NCBI RefSeq assembly: GCF_000817785.2
Contig: NZ_JTCM02000015.1
Span: 29,681-93,680, forward strand
Origin: Hassallia byssoidea VB512170
Lineage (GTDB): Bacteria > Cyanobacteriota > Cyanobacteriia > Cyanobacteriales > Nostocaceae
Direction: 5' to 3'
DNA length: 64,000 nt
Positions within the stretch are counted from its first letter, which is position 1. The number at the start of each line of letters is the position of its first letter. Under the pieces are notes generated by a model, which was not told the origin of the DNA, made no database searches, and saw only the letters and a program-made list of their open reading frames with translations. Positions 52,773-61,498 of the stretch are shown one piece after another. The position numbers and the translations under genes were made by a program.

Positions 52773-54227
52773 CTATGGGGTTGATTGTGTAGGTGGATTC
52801 GTCTGCGGTTGCCTGTGTTGTTCAGAGGGTGGCGTTCGTAAGCCAAAATAGGCGGCAATCAAAAAGGCGATCGGAGCCAGAACCGCCAATGCTTTTACTA
52901 GCGAGTGATCGCGTCGCTCAACAGGAGATAGAGGCTGTTTAGCGGTGGTTTCCGATTCCGACTTGGGTCGGTGGTAATGATGAAATATTTCTTCTTTGAG
53001 CCATTCAGTGGTCGCCTTAAAGTCATGTAGAGGGGTGGGCAGCATTTCCAAATAAGTTGCATTGCGGATGAGATCGCCAGGTTTACCAGTAACCTTTACT
53101 TTGTCAAATAAATTAGCCACACCATAGCCTAAACCCAATTTCATTAGGGTACCGCGAAGATTTACATGGGCTGGGCTGGGCGATTTTCCCTCAGCAAGTG
53201 CAATCAGATTGCGAGCAATGTTTGCACCTTGTTGATACGCTACTTGTGCTAAAGCAGGTTGTTGCTTCTCTTGTACGTCCGCGCAGTCGCCTGCGGCAAA
53301 CACTTCTGGAAAATCCAACAGTTGCAGGGTTGGGGTTACTAATGGTAAACCATGCTTATCTAAATGGGCTGTCGAAATCTGAGACTTAAGGCTTTGGATG
53401 AGTGGGTTCGAGGCAGTACCCGCCGTCCAGATGGTAGTCTGGGTCAATAGAGTTTTGGTTTCGGTACTGTTAGCAGGCTGATAGTCCAGGCGATCTGCAT
53501 CAACGGCTTTCACTCCTACGCCTAAGATCGTTTCAACGGGCACTGTTCGAGTTTTGAAAGCGTGAAGAGCCACATTCTGTAAACCCGCGTTAACATCCCC
53601 TGAGAGAATTGTCTTGCCGTGATTGATTAAAACAATGCGAATCTCATGAATATTGCCGCCCAGTTGGGCATACCAGTAAGGTAACAAATCTGCGAGCGTT
53701 GCCGCCATTTCTACACCGGTTGGACCTGCCCCCACGACGGCAAAGGTTAGGAGCGATCGCCTTTGCTGTTCGTCGCTCGTCTGGCTGGCACGCTGCAAAC
53801 AATCTCGTAACTGTCGTTCCAATGCGATCGCATTCTCTCGCGTCCGAAATGCAAAGGCATTTTCTTGTGCGCCTTCCGTTCCTAGATAGCCCTGAACGCT
53901 GCCAACTGCTAAGACAAGGTGGTTGTAAGTGTAGTCTAAGCCAGAAGCTAAATCAAGACGTTTTGCTTGCAGGTTGATCGCCGTTACCTTATCCTGCACA
54001 AAGTCGATATCGCTGCCTTGCAGCAATTCTTTATAAGTCGGACAGACGGCATCTTCTGACAATTCACCCGTCAGTAGCTCATACAACATCGGCTTGAAGA
54101 CAAACCGCTCCTGCGGGTCAATTAGAACGAGCGATCGCAGATCGTGCTGATGACGCAGATGTAAAGCCGTAAAAAGACCTGTAAAACCTGCTCCAACTAT
54201 AATTGTAGGGCGATTCGAGGAATTCAT
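52773..54227 (-). CDS. ndh: Type II NADH dehydrogenase (NDH-2)
   Basis: This 484-residue flavoprotein transfers electrons from NAD(P)H to quinone without proton pumping, on the cytoplasmic face of the membrane. The FAD motif is TIIVGAGFTGLFTALHLR at the N-terminus. The NADH motif is AVVGAGPTGVEMAATLADLL, and the second FAD contact is VFAAGDCADVQ. A C-terminal hydrophobic helix (ALAVLAPIAFLIAAYFGLR) anchors it. With the quinol oxidase genes just downstream it would make a short respiratory chain from NADH to oxygen. I start at the ATG 11 codons inside the longest frame because the FAD motif then sits at the usual position. Confidence 0.9.
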   Translation of the reverse strand: MNSSNRPTIIVGAGFTGLFTALHLRHQHDLRSLVLIDPQERFVFKPMLYELLTGELSEDAVCPTYKELLQGSDIDFVQDKVTAINLQAKRLDLASGLDYTYNHLVLAVGSVQGYLGTEGAQENAFAFRTRENAIALERQLRDCLQRASQTSDEQQRRSLLTFAVVGAGPTGVEMAATLADLLPYWYAQLGGNIHEIRIVLINHGKTILSGDVNAGLQNVALHAFKTRTVPVETILGVGVKAVDADRLDYQPANSTETKTLLTQTTIWTAGTASNPLIQSLKSQISTAHLDKHGLPLVTPTLQLLDFPEVFAAGDCADVQEKQQPALAQVAYQQGANIARNLIALAEGKSPSPAHVNLRGTLMKLGLGYGVANLFDKVKVTGKPGDLIRNATYLEMLPTPLHDFKATTEWLKEEIFHHYHRPKSESETTAKQPLSPVERRDHSLVKALAVLAPIAFLIAAYFGLRTPPSEQHRQPQTNPPTQSTP

Positions 54228-54444
54228 TTTCGGAAAGGGAAGATAAAGGACAGCGAACAATCTAATGAATGGGTTAACAATATAGCCCCCTTGTCGCGTT
54301 CAATCCAAAAATTTGAATGTCTCTGGTTCTAGCAAATTGTTTGAACATGGATCGAATATACAACGGCATCATATTTCTGACCATTCAAGTTTGTATAGTT
54401 AAGCAGGAACTTATAGTTGCTAATTTCATGGACAAGTATTCCAC

Positions 54445-55685
54445 TTAATTAGTTTGTAAGTTTAACCTTACTGGATGAACTACGGCACCCTCTATTCCAT
54501 TTGCAAAAGCATTTGGAATTGCTTTTCTGATTATGTTATATGAACCATTGCAGTCAGCATTAATCAATCTTCCAGATTTACTTCTGTACATTCCCCTTTG
54601 AATCCGCTTACCACTAAAGGTATGTTGGACTCCTTTTTTATAAGTTGGGATTGTATCTAAATCTAGAAAGCTGGCTCTACTTGTGTAGGATTCTTCAGTA
54701 AGAAGAACTTTAATTCCGACAAGCGCAGCTTTATATTTAAGTTGGTGAATAAATCTGTCATGAGGAATCTGTACGAAGTTTTGATTGTTTCTCTTGCCGA
54801 TGTTTGATTCTTGTTTCCATGTATCATTTTTACCAATAATTAACGTGCCAATGTTATTCTCTACCAGTTCGTTAATTAAGAATCGACTAGCTTTATGTAA
54901 ATAATCATCAACCTTAAAGTTGCGTTTCTTGCCAAGCTTCTGGATTCTTTTTGTCGTTCCTTTCTTGATATTGATTGCAGTTCGGATTTCTTCTTATTGA
55001 AGAATTGGTTGATTGCTTTCAGTGGTTTACCATTGACAATAAATGGTGAGAATCCTTTGATATTTGAAGTAATTGTTGCTAAGTTAGTTACTCCTAAATC
55101 TAGACCTGCTACTCTACTTTCATCCAAACCTTCCGCTTGAATTTCTGTGTTGTAAACTACTTCAACCACATAATGATTCAGTTTTGGAACTACTCTTACT
55201 TGAGCTAACTGTTCATAAGGTACTGCGGTCTTCAGTTCAATATTAGTTTGAGAAAGTTTGACAACACCTCTTTTTACTAGCGCTGTTTTACTAATTGCTT
55301 GAATTGTATAGACTAGAATATTTCTTCCTTCTAATTTATGTTTGTACTTCGGTAACTTTGGTCTACCGAAGAACTTCTCCGGCTCTGAATGAAAAGCTTT
55401 CAAAGATTCCCAGAACGATTTCCAGTTTTTATCTAGTATCATTAAAACTTGTTGACTTACTTTTGCTGGTAAAGCTTTGTAGTCTACTTGACCTTGAAGT
55501 AACTTTTGTACTTGATGATAATTTAGGATGATTGAGTTATGAATAAACTCCTGTCTCATCTGATAATTAGCTACATTGTAGAGATTCTTTGACAGGAAAC
55601 ATAAATCATCTATCTGGAGATAATATTTATGTTTTTGGTTAATGACATGCCTCTCCACTAACTGCATTCTTCTGACTCTAGACAT
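54445..55685 (-). pseudogene. TnpB-like protein of an IS200/IS605-type element, frameshifted
   Basis: The first part (55685 to about 54980) encodes the TnpB N-terminus and RuvC-I motif AGLDLGVTNLATI. A frameshift near 54975-54985 separates it from the rest, which continues in another frame (AINIKKGTTKRIQKLGKKRN, then LIIGKNDTWKQE, LTEESYTSRASF and DCNGSYNIIRKA) to the stop at 54445. The strand that holds the RuvC-II Glu in active TnpB reads LIIGKND, so catalysis may have been lost even before the frameshift. TnpB proteins are RNA-guided nucleases of IS200/IS605 elements. No TnpA gene is present. Confidence 0.82.
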
Positions 55686-55754
55686 TTAATCATGCATTCA
55701 GTTACCAAGTTACTGTTTAAGGTATCAATACGGTTGTGTAATATGTGTAGCTTA

Positions 55755-55782
55755 CCCTACCCAACTTTCAGTATGGGTAGGG
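55755..55782. repeat. Hairpin upstream of tnpB-like remnant
   Basis: The arms CCCTACCCA and TGGGTAGGG pair around a 10-base loop, about 70 bases ahead of the tnpB-like start. Subterminal hairpins are used by IS200/IS605 transposases, so this may mark the element's left end. The other end was not identified. Confidence 0.4.
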
Positions 55783-55851
55783 ACTGCGCTCAACATTTTC
55801 TGTTCAAATCCAATTTTAGATTTGTATTATCCATGCCTTAAAGATTGATGG

Positions 55852-56820
55852 TCAAGAAATCCTGTTGAGTACTCCGCAAGTAATGGGCAAACAACCAATT
55901 ACGATTCCAACAGATAGCAACATCATGTAAATAATGGAGTATTTAAACAGCGATCGCGCCAACTCCAAATTTGAGGGAGACTGTCTTAACAACCAGGCTT
56001 TACGCACAAAAATACTACCTAAGACGATCGCGACAACGGGATACAGCCAATTTGTTGCCTGGAGCGGATAAGCAAGCAGTAAAGTTACTGGAATGAGAAT
56101 TAAGGTGTAGACAAAAATTTGTCTAGTTGTAGTTTCATTTCCCGCAACCACAGGCAGCATAGGAACGCCCACTTTGGCATAGTCATCTCGAAGCATCATT
56201 GCCAATGCCCAGAAATGAGGAGGTGTCCAGAGAAACACGATCGCAAACAAGCACCATGCTGCCCAACTCAAATCGCCTGTTACTGCTGCCCACCCAACTA
56301 GAGGCGGAATTGCACCTGCCGCTCCGCCAATGACGATGTTCTGACAGTGATGCCGTTTTAGCCAATGGGTGTATACCAGTACGTAAAGGAGAATCCCTAC
56401 CATTGCTAAACTGGCGCTCAACAGGTTAGCGAAGACAGCTAGAAGCGTAAACGAAATCAATGCAAGCGCGATCGCAAACATTAAGGCATGATGGGGTTGG
56501 ATTCGACCCGACGGCAGCGGACGATGGCGGGTGCGTTCCATCGCAAAATCGATATCGCGATCGTAGAGACAATTCATTGTATTTGCTGCTCCTGCGGCGC
56601 AAACACCACTTACTAATGCGATCGATAGCAGCCAGGGATCGATATGTCCTTTTGCTGCCATTGCCATACCAGCAGTTGTCGTGATGAGTAACAATAAGAT
56701 GATGCGAGGCTTTGTGAGTTGAACGTAGCTTTGAATTACTTGCCAACTTGTTTGCTGGTAATGAATCGTGGCATCATAAACAGGGATTGAAGCGAATACT
56801 CTTTCATATTTGTCTGACAC
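55852..56820 (-). CDS. ctaB: Heme O synthase (protoheme IX farnesyltransferase)
   Basis: This 322-residue membrane prenyltransferase of the UbiA family has about nine helices. It adds farnesyl to protoheme to make heme O, needed by heme-copper oxidases. The first Asp-rich motif is [20 protein letters not shown] followed by RPLPSG, and the second is [15 protein letters not shown]. The start is GTG at 56820 with AGGAG eight bases upstream. It belongs functionally to the oxidase genes at 47.6-50.9 kb, and the TnpB remnant lies between them. No heme A synthase (CtaA) is seen in the window. Confidence 0.93.
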   Translation of the reverse strand: MSDKYERVFASIPVYDATIHYQQTSWQVIQSYVQLTKPRIILLLLITTTAGMAMAAKGHIDPWLLSIALVSGVCAAGAANTMNCLYDRDIDFAMERTRHRPLPSGRIQPHHALMFAIALALISFTLLAVFANLLSASLAMVGILLYVLVYTHWLKRHHCQNIVIGGAAGAIPPLVGWAAVTGDLSWAAWCLFAIVFLWTPPHFWALAMMLRDDYAKVGVPMLPVVAGNETTTRQIFVYTLILIPVTLLLAYPLQATNWLYPVVAIVLGSIFVRKAWLLRQSPSNLELARSLFKYSIIYMMLLSVGIVIGCLPITCGVLNRIS

Positions 56821-56921
56821 GGATCTATCTCCTGAAAAAATATAAGGCGATCAGCAATTGGGCTGAATTAAATCAATAGTATTAGTGGCGGTTCGAGAGA
56901 CTTTAAGGAGCGTGAAGGATG

Positions 56922-57179
56922 CTAATGGTTTATGAAAAAAAAGATGGCAATTGCTATTAAGCTTAATCCTAATGCGGTAAGAACAGCATGTTCGAACCGC
57001 CGACTCAATACTCCAACAATCGCTGCAATAGCAACGATCGTCAGAAACGTACCGATGTAAACTGTATCTTCTCCACTCTTATCAATTAGAGGGTTGGTTT
57101 GTCGATCTGAAGTTTGCTGACCTAATGCTTGAGTATGATGCAAAAATGTTGTAACTCCTAAGGTATAACTTCTTTTCAT
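56922..57179 (-). CDS. Small membrane protein of unknown function
   Basis: This is an 85-residue protein with two C-terminal hydrophobic helices (about residues 40-58 and 65-84) separated by a short basic loop, LSRRFEHAVL. The N-terminal 38 residues are hydrophilic. No family is recognised. It lies about 100 bases upstream of the heme O synthase gene on the same strand and may be a small accessory protein of the oxidase set; that is inference. Confidence 0.55.
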   Translation of the reverse strand: MKRSYTLGVTTFLHHTQALGQQTSDRQTNPLIDKSGEDTVYIGTFLTIVAIAAIVGVLSRRFEHAVLTALGLSLIAIAIFFFINH

Positions 57180-57274
57180 GTCATCACCGAATTCATTCGC
57201 GCCCGTATTGATGCAGAAGGTCTAAATATTCGGAAATCCTTGAAATGCGATCGCATTTCAATCGCCGCTTTTCA

Positions 57275-57649
57275 TCAATTTTGTGTACAAACTTTACTCA
57301 GGATCGAGCGATCTTTCTTGAATACCTCTAACGTTCCTTGCCCTTGGTGATCTCCCTTACCTTCAAGGACTTGGTATTTATAGTTACCATTCTTAAACTT
57401 GTAGACTTGAGCAGCTCCTGTATTCTCTTTAGTTCCTTTACCCAAACTTAAATTGCCTTGAGGACTAGTAGAACGGTAGAGAAGTTCACCCGAACCATGC
57501 CGTTTCCAAATATTAACGTTGTATCCACCTTTGCACTTCAAACTGAGAACCAAGTCAGCAGTAGAGTCAGCCGAAGCTCTTAAGGAGAGATGAGCTAAAA
57601 CACAAGTCATCAAACCTAGTAATGTAATTTGCTTCAGTCGTGTTTTCAT
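57275..57649 (-). CDS. Secreted hypothetical protein
   Basis: This is a 124-residue protein with a signal peptide (MKTRLKQITLLGLMTCVLAH, cleavage probably after RASA). The mature part is beta-rich and contains a pair of cysteines (LKCKGGYNVNIW and SKVCTQN) that could form a disulfide. I do not recognise a function. It sits between the DUF1634 gene and the small membrane protein gene on the same strand. Confidence 0.65.
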   Translation of the reverse strand: MKTRLKQITLLGLMTCVLAHLSLRASADSTADLVLSLKCKGGYNVNIWKRHGSGELLYRSTSPQGNLSLGKGTKENTGAAQVYKFKNGNYKYQVLEGKGDHQGQGTLEVFKKDRSILSKVCTQN

Positions 57650-57682
57650 AGTTTCCTCTTATGATGTTGAAATTTTTTCAAT

Positions 57683-58066
57683 TTATCCTGTTGCCAGAAG
57701 ACCGTGAATAAGAATCACTAGCACAATTAACGTAATGATGATATAAAGGCGATCGCGTTGTTGCCAAAATGCGAACACTGAAAACGCAACTCGTGCAACG
57801 GGAGTTAGAATCAACAGTAGAATGCCAAGCTGGATGATGCCCCGTCCTCGTAGTGCCAGCACATCATGGAGAACGCCAGGTACTTGGCGCAGGTCAGCCG
57901 GTTCTCCGCGAAAGATGTGACCTTGAGGAGTATCATGACCGTTATGAATCAGATAGAGAATACCGCCTACAATCACGATCGCTGCTGCCAGAATAACTCC
58001 AATTCGTAAAAGAATACTAATCGCGATCTCAACCTGCTGGTCTGTCCATTGACGTGTTCTTGCCAT
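57683..58066 (-). CDS. DUF1634 membrane protein
   Basis: This 127-residue protein has three hydrophobic helices (about residues 18-42, 72-95, 105-125). The segment VLHDVLALRGRGIIQLGILLLILTP is characteristic of DUF1634. The family is usually encoded next to a TauE/SafE permease, as here: the permease gene ends one base before this gene starts. It is probably an accessory subunit of that transporter. There is no biochemical assignment. Confidence 0.87.
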   Translation of the reverse strand: MARTRQWTDQQVEIAISILLRIGVILAAAIVIVGGILYLIHNGHDTPQGHIFRGEPADLRQVPGVLHDVLALRGRGIIQLGILLLILTPVARVAFSVFAFWQQRDRLYIIITLIVLVILIHGLLATG

Positions 58067-58067
58067 G

Positions 58068-58904
58068 TCAAATCCTTCCGGTGATGCCGTTATAAATCAT
58101 TTGAATGCCGATCGCCAGTAGGACAATGCTAAAGACGATCCGCAGTGCAGTGACTTTTGCTCGGACTAACACTTTGGCTCCGCACCATGCGCCCACTAAT
58201 ACACCTAGCAGTACAGGCATACACAACCCCGGATCGATGTATCCTCGACTGAAATAAATGCCAGCACTGGCAGCGGCAGTCACCCCAATCATGAAATTGC
58301 TGGTGGTCGTAGACACCTTAAACGGTAGTTGCATTACCCGATCCATTGCCAGCACCTTGAGCGCGCCAGAACCGATGCCGAGCAAGCCAGAGAGCGCTCC
58401 TGCAACCAGCATCACGGCAAATCCACCCGGAACATGTTGAATGTGATAGGACTGTTCGCCCTGCGGCGTTGGGTAGCTGCCATCGAGCTTTAAGCGAGCT
58501 GCCAGTGGATTGATCGGCAGATTGACAGCTTGTGAATGATGGGGTCGATTGCTGAGATAGGTGGATACCAACAACACCACTCCGAAGATGATTGCAATCA
58601 CTCTGGTAGGAGCCTTTGCCGCGATTAGCGCCCCCGTCACGGCTCCAAAGGTTGTGGCAACTTCTAGAAACATCCCAACTCGGATATTGCTGTACCCTTC
58701 TCGGACATAGGCGATCGCTGCTCCAGACGAGGTAGCAATCACAGACACTAAAGCAGAGCCGATCGCATAACGAATATCTACATCCAGTCCCAGTGTCAAG
58801 AGTGGCACAACCACAACGCCTCCTCCTAGCCCAGTCAAAGCACCTAGTAAGCCCGCCAAAATAGAGGCAAGGGCAATAATTGCAGTGAATTCAAGATTAT
58901 TCAT
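58068..58904 (-). CDS. TauE/SafE-family anion permease
   Basis: This 278-residue protein has about eight membrane helices. The two family repeats are visible: GLLGALTGLGGGVVVVPLLT near the N-terminus and GLLGIGSGALKVLAMDR in the second half. TauE/SafE proteins export sulfite, sulfoacetate or related organic anions; the substrate here is unknown. One base separates it from the DUF1634 gene, an arrangement that recurs in many bacteria and supports a two-component permease. The 200 bases upstream to the peroxidase gene contain no gene. Confidence 0.9.
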   Translation of the reverse strand: MNNLEFTAIIALASILAGLLGALTGLGGGVVVVPLLTLGLDVDIRYAIGSALVSVIATSSGAAIAYVREGYSNIRVGMFLEVATTFGAVTGALIAAKAPTRVIAIIFGVVLLVSTYLSNRPHHSQAVNLPINPLAARLKLDGSYPTPQGEQSYHIQHVPGGFAVMLVAGALSGLLGIGSGALKVLAMDRVMQLPFKVSTTTSNFMIGVTAAASAGIYFSRGYIDPGLCMPVLLGVLVGAWCGAKVLVRAKVTALRIVFSIVLLAIGIQMIYNGITGRI

Positions 58905-59107
58905 AAAGCATCGCTCATAAGAAATACTTAAATCCTATTGAAATTGATGGTTCTAGATAGTTAACCGACATCGATCGCGTTTTGCTGGTGCTGTTCATTT
59001 CTCCACCGCTTTATGGGCATCTAGAGCGTTATCCAATGCGAACTAACGAAGGTCAACCACAGGTCGCAAAAATAGTAAACGTTATATCCCCAGATTGTTG
59101 TCGAGCG

Positions 59108-60178
59108 TCACAGGTCACGTATCCGCCTTGTGTGGGATGTGGCGTAGGAAGAAGATCGGAAGAGAAGAATTGGATCGTCAGTCGGTGCGATCCCGTCTGC
59201 CACGATCAGAGGATCGTAGTTGATCTGATAGCTGCCAGCCAGGTCAGATGGCGTCGCCGATGTCAGTGTTAAGGTACCAGCCTTCAGCTCTCGACGGTTC
59301 TTCGGCCAGAACAGCGTCGGATTGGTTTCAGGGTCACCCGGCTCACCGATCGTCACGATCATGTCCCAGTTCACTGAACCCGTACGCATGCGCTCCATGA
59401 GTGCCTGTTCCAGAAAGTTGCGCGGCATTGATGCCAACTGTGCATTTGAAAGCTGCTTCTCGCCATCTTGGGGAACAAAGCGGAATTTGACGATCATCGT
59501 TTTACCCGCATCATTAATGAACTTGAAGGCATGGATGCCGTAAAATGCAGAATTAGCATAGCTTGGGGGTGGATTGTTCTCCTGCAAGAATTTTGTTTGC
59601 AGCACATTATCCGGGTGTGAAGCCTCGAACTGCTTGAACTTCGCTGGGTCTGGTTTTCCGGTAGCGGGATTGATCGCCAGTGCGATGAACTTGTCCAAAA
59701 ACGTTTTCGGTGTGGCAGCAAAGAACATCGGCGTACTGAGCATAGTCATATGATGCAGGCTGCCATCGGGTAGTCTGAATTCGAGCGCCATCCCGCGTGG
59801 GCTTTTCTCAGCGTCCGATGCCACTGGGTCGCCACCAGCGATGGAGAAGCGTGCGACGATGTCAAGCTTTTCTCCAGAGAACAGCCCAGAGCGCGAGATT
59901 TCTTTGACTTTTGGATTACCAATGAACGTGCCCAAGGCACCCACACCTTTCGTGTGATTTCGTCGCTGACCAGGGTGTAAGCCGTAGGCATCCTGAAGCG
60001 CATCCACGACCTTTTCTGCGGTAGCCTCGGTCTGCTTTTCCGAGGATTCCAATTGGCGAACAGACATACCAATGGCGGCTGCTGCGGTCGCGGTTGCAGA
60101 CGCAACAAAACCCGTAGCAGCAAGCTGACTGATTGATATTAGGAAGTTTCTCCTGCTGCGAACCTTTTTATCTGGCAT
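59108..60178 (-). CDS. Tat-exported catalase-family peroxidase
   Basis: This is a 356-residue heme protein of the small catalase-related group (SrpA type). A twin-arginine signal is present at the N-terminus (VRSRRNFLISISQLAATGF). The distal His lies in RRNHTKGVGALGTF. The core has IVARFSIAGGDPVASDAEKS, RGMALEFRL and FYGIHAFKFIND. The proximal heme Tyr is in LFRSSSYATSHTRR close to the C-terminus. It should use peroxide to oxidise organic substrates in the periplasm rather than act as a true catalase. Its 5' side borders the IS5-family insertion by 26 bases, so its native promoter may have been replaced. Confidence 0.9.
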   Translation of the reverse strand: MPDKKVRSRRNFLISISQLAATGFVASATATAAAAIGMSVRQLESSEKQTEATAEKVVDALQDAYGLHPGQRRNHTKGVGALGTFIGNPKVKEISRSGLFSGEKLDIVARFSIAGGDPVASDAEKSPRGMALEFRLPDGSLHHMTMLSTPMFFAATPKTFLDKFIALAINPATGKPDPAKFKQFEASHPDNVLQTKFLQENNPPPSYANSAFYGIHAFKFINDAGKTMIVKFRFVPQDGEKQLSNAQLASMPRNFLEQALMERMRTGSVNWDMIVTIGEPGDPETNPTLFWPKNRRELKAGTLTLTSATPSDLAGSYQINYDPLIVADGIAPTDDPILLFRSSSYATSHTRRIRDL

Positions 60179-60203
60179 TTGCTTCTCCGATGAAAATCGC
60201 TAA

Positions 60204-61146
60204 GAGGATGTCTGAAAAGTTGTGAGGAGGTGATGCGTGATTACGCAAGCTGTTTTAACATTAAACGAATCATTGCAACATAAATAAAAGCCTCTGAAGT
60301 TTGCGGTAAAATCTCATAGTCCTTACTGAGTCGGCGGCACCAATTGAACCAACCAAAAGTCCTCTCAACCAGCCAACGCTTAGGGAGTACAACAAAACCA
60401 ATAGTTCTTCAGAGCGTGTAACAACGCTCCAGAGCCAGCGATAAACATCCATCACAAGCGTGCGTAAAACCTATACCGCGATAGCCACCATCAACCCAAA
60501 TCCGAATCAATCTACCCATGCGGTAAGCGAAGCCATGCCGAAGGCTTATTGCGTACTTGATCGAGTTTAAACAAAACTTGTTTGGCTCCTGCTTGTTCGC
60601 TCACGTTGGCGGCAGTAATCACGACAACGCTCTTGCAAGCCCAAGGTATCGATAAGTATGTGCCGCTTACGTCCCTTGATTTTCTTACCTGAGTCATAGC
60701 CGACTTCTTGGGATACCATTGTTGCCGTCTCAACCGATTGACTATCCATTATGGCTTAGGCGCGGAGATGGTTCTCGATTTTGGCTTACACGTACCCACA
60801 AGCGCAATCGTTCATGGATTTGTTGCCACGTCCCGTCCTTTCTCCACTGTCGAAAATAATGGTAAACGGTTTTCCAGTTTGGGAAGTCGTGGGGGAGCAT
60901 ACGCCACGCACAACCTGCACACAAGATGTAATCATATTGCATTCACTACTGCTTCCATGTCAACACTGGGTTTTCTACCGCCTTTTTTCGCTGCTGGAAT
61001 TAGTCCTGATAGCAGTTTCCACTGCAAGAGAAGTCAAATTACGCAGGATAGATGGACTCATGGCCAAGGTAACGCTGTCATACTTAAGTATTTTTTCTAA
61101 TGACAGGATACCGTTACGTGGGCTTTCTTACTTTTCAGACATCCTC
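60204..61146 (-). mobile_element. IS5-family insertion sequence, complete ends, decayed transposase
   Basis: This 943-base element has 17-base perfect terminal inverted repeats: GAGGATGTCTGAAAAGT at 60204-60220 and its complement at 61130-61146. The flanks show TAA on both sides (60201-60203 and 61147-61149), consistent with a 3-base target duplication as in IS5-related groups. The single transposase gene inside is broken. It separates the peroxidase gene from a truncated permease gene. Confidence 0.85.
60243..61062 (-). pseudogene. IS5-family transposase, multiple frameshifts
   Basis: Pieces of one DDE transposase lie in different frames. An N-terminal part has ILCAGCAWRMLPHDFPNW and then KTVYHYFRQWRKDGTWQQIH. 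A middle part has [20 protein letters not shown] and then [17 protein letters not shown], holding the first catalytic Asp. A C-terminal part has [20 protein letters not shown], holding the last catalytic Glu, and ends at about 60243. At least three frameshifts separate them, so no active enzyme is expected unless supplied in trans. Confidence 0.85.
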
Positions 61147-61161
61147 TAAGAAAAAAGTTCC

Positions 61162-61353
61162 TTATTGTAAAAGACGATCGCGGGAAGTGCTAGAGGTGCC
61201 AACAAATAAAGAGGCTGGAAGCGCGTAATCTAAAACCAGTTCATTGAGTCCGCTGGTTTGAGTGCTATCAAATTGCTTGGCTCGTCCTGCAAAGTATCCA
61301 ATCGCCAACACGAAAAATATTGGCGACAAGACAACAAAAATTGAGTCTAACAT
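61162..61353 (-). pseudogene. AEC-family permease, N-terminal fragment cut by IS5 element
   Basis: This 63-codon fragment matches the start of an auxin-efflux-carrier-type permease: a first helix LDSIFVVLSPIFFVLAIGYF, then GLNELVLDYALPASLFVGT. A full gene would be about 300 codons. Coding similarity is lost about 16 bases before the IS end, and no remainder is found beyond the IS, so the rest was deleted. Malate permeases of this family are usual neighbours of malic enzyme, which is the next gene upstream. AAAGGAGA precedes the ATG at 61353. Confidence 0.75.
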
Positions 61354-61498
61354 CTGACAAAAATCTCCTTTGCGCTTGCGATTGGGATATTGAGGCAAGA
61401 CGGTTTTCAACTGTGAATCAGCAAGTCAATGGCACAACCTTAGTCAAGCAGCTTCAGCCCCTTTTTTACAGCACCACCAAGAACCAAGATCGGTTCTC

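Noticed and set aside
59153..59164. 12-base match to a common sequencing-adapter core (AGATCGGAAGAG)
   Set aside because: The bases encode LFRS of the conserved heme-Tyr segment of the peroxidase in the right frame, so it is natural sequence, not a leftover adapter.
60512..60749. Separate small genes within the IS element
   Set aside because: They are pieces of one frameshifted IS5-family transposase.
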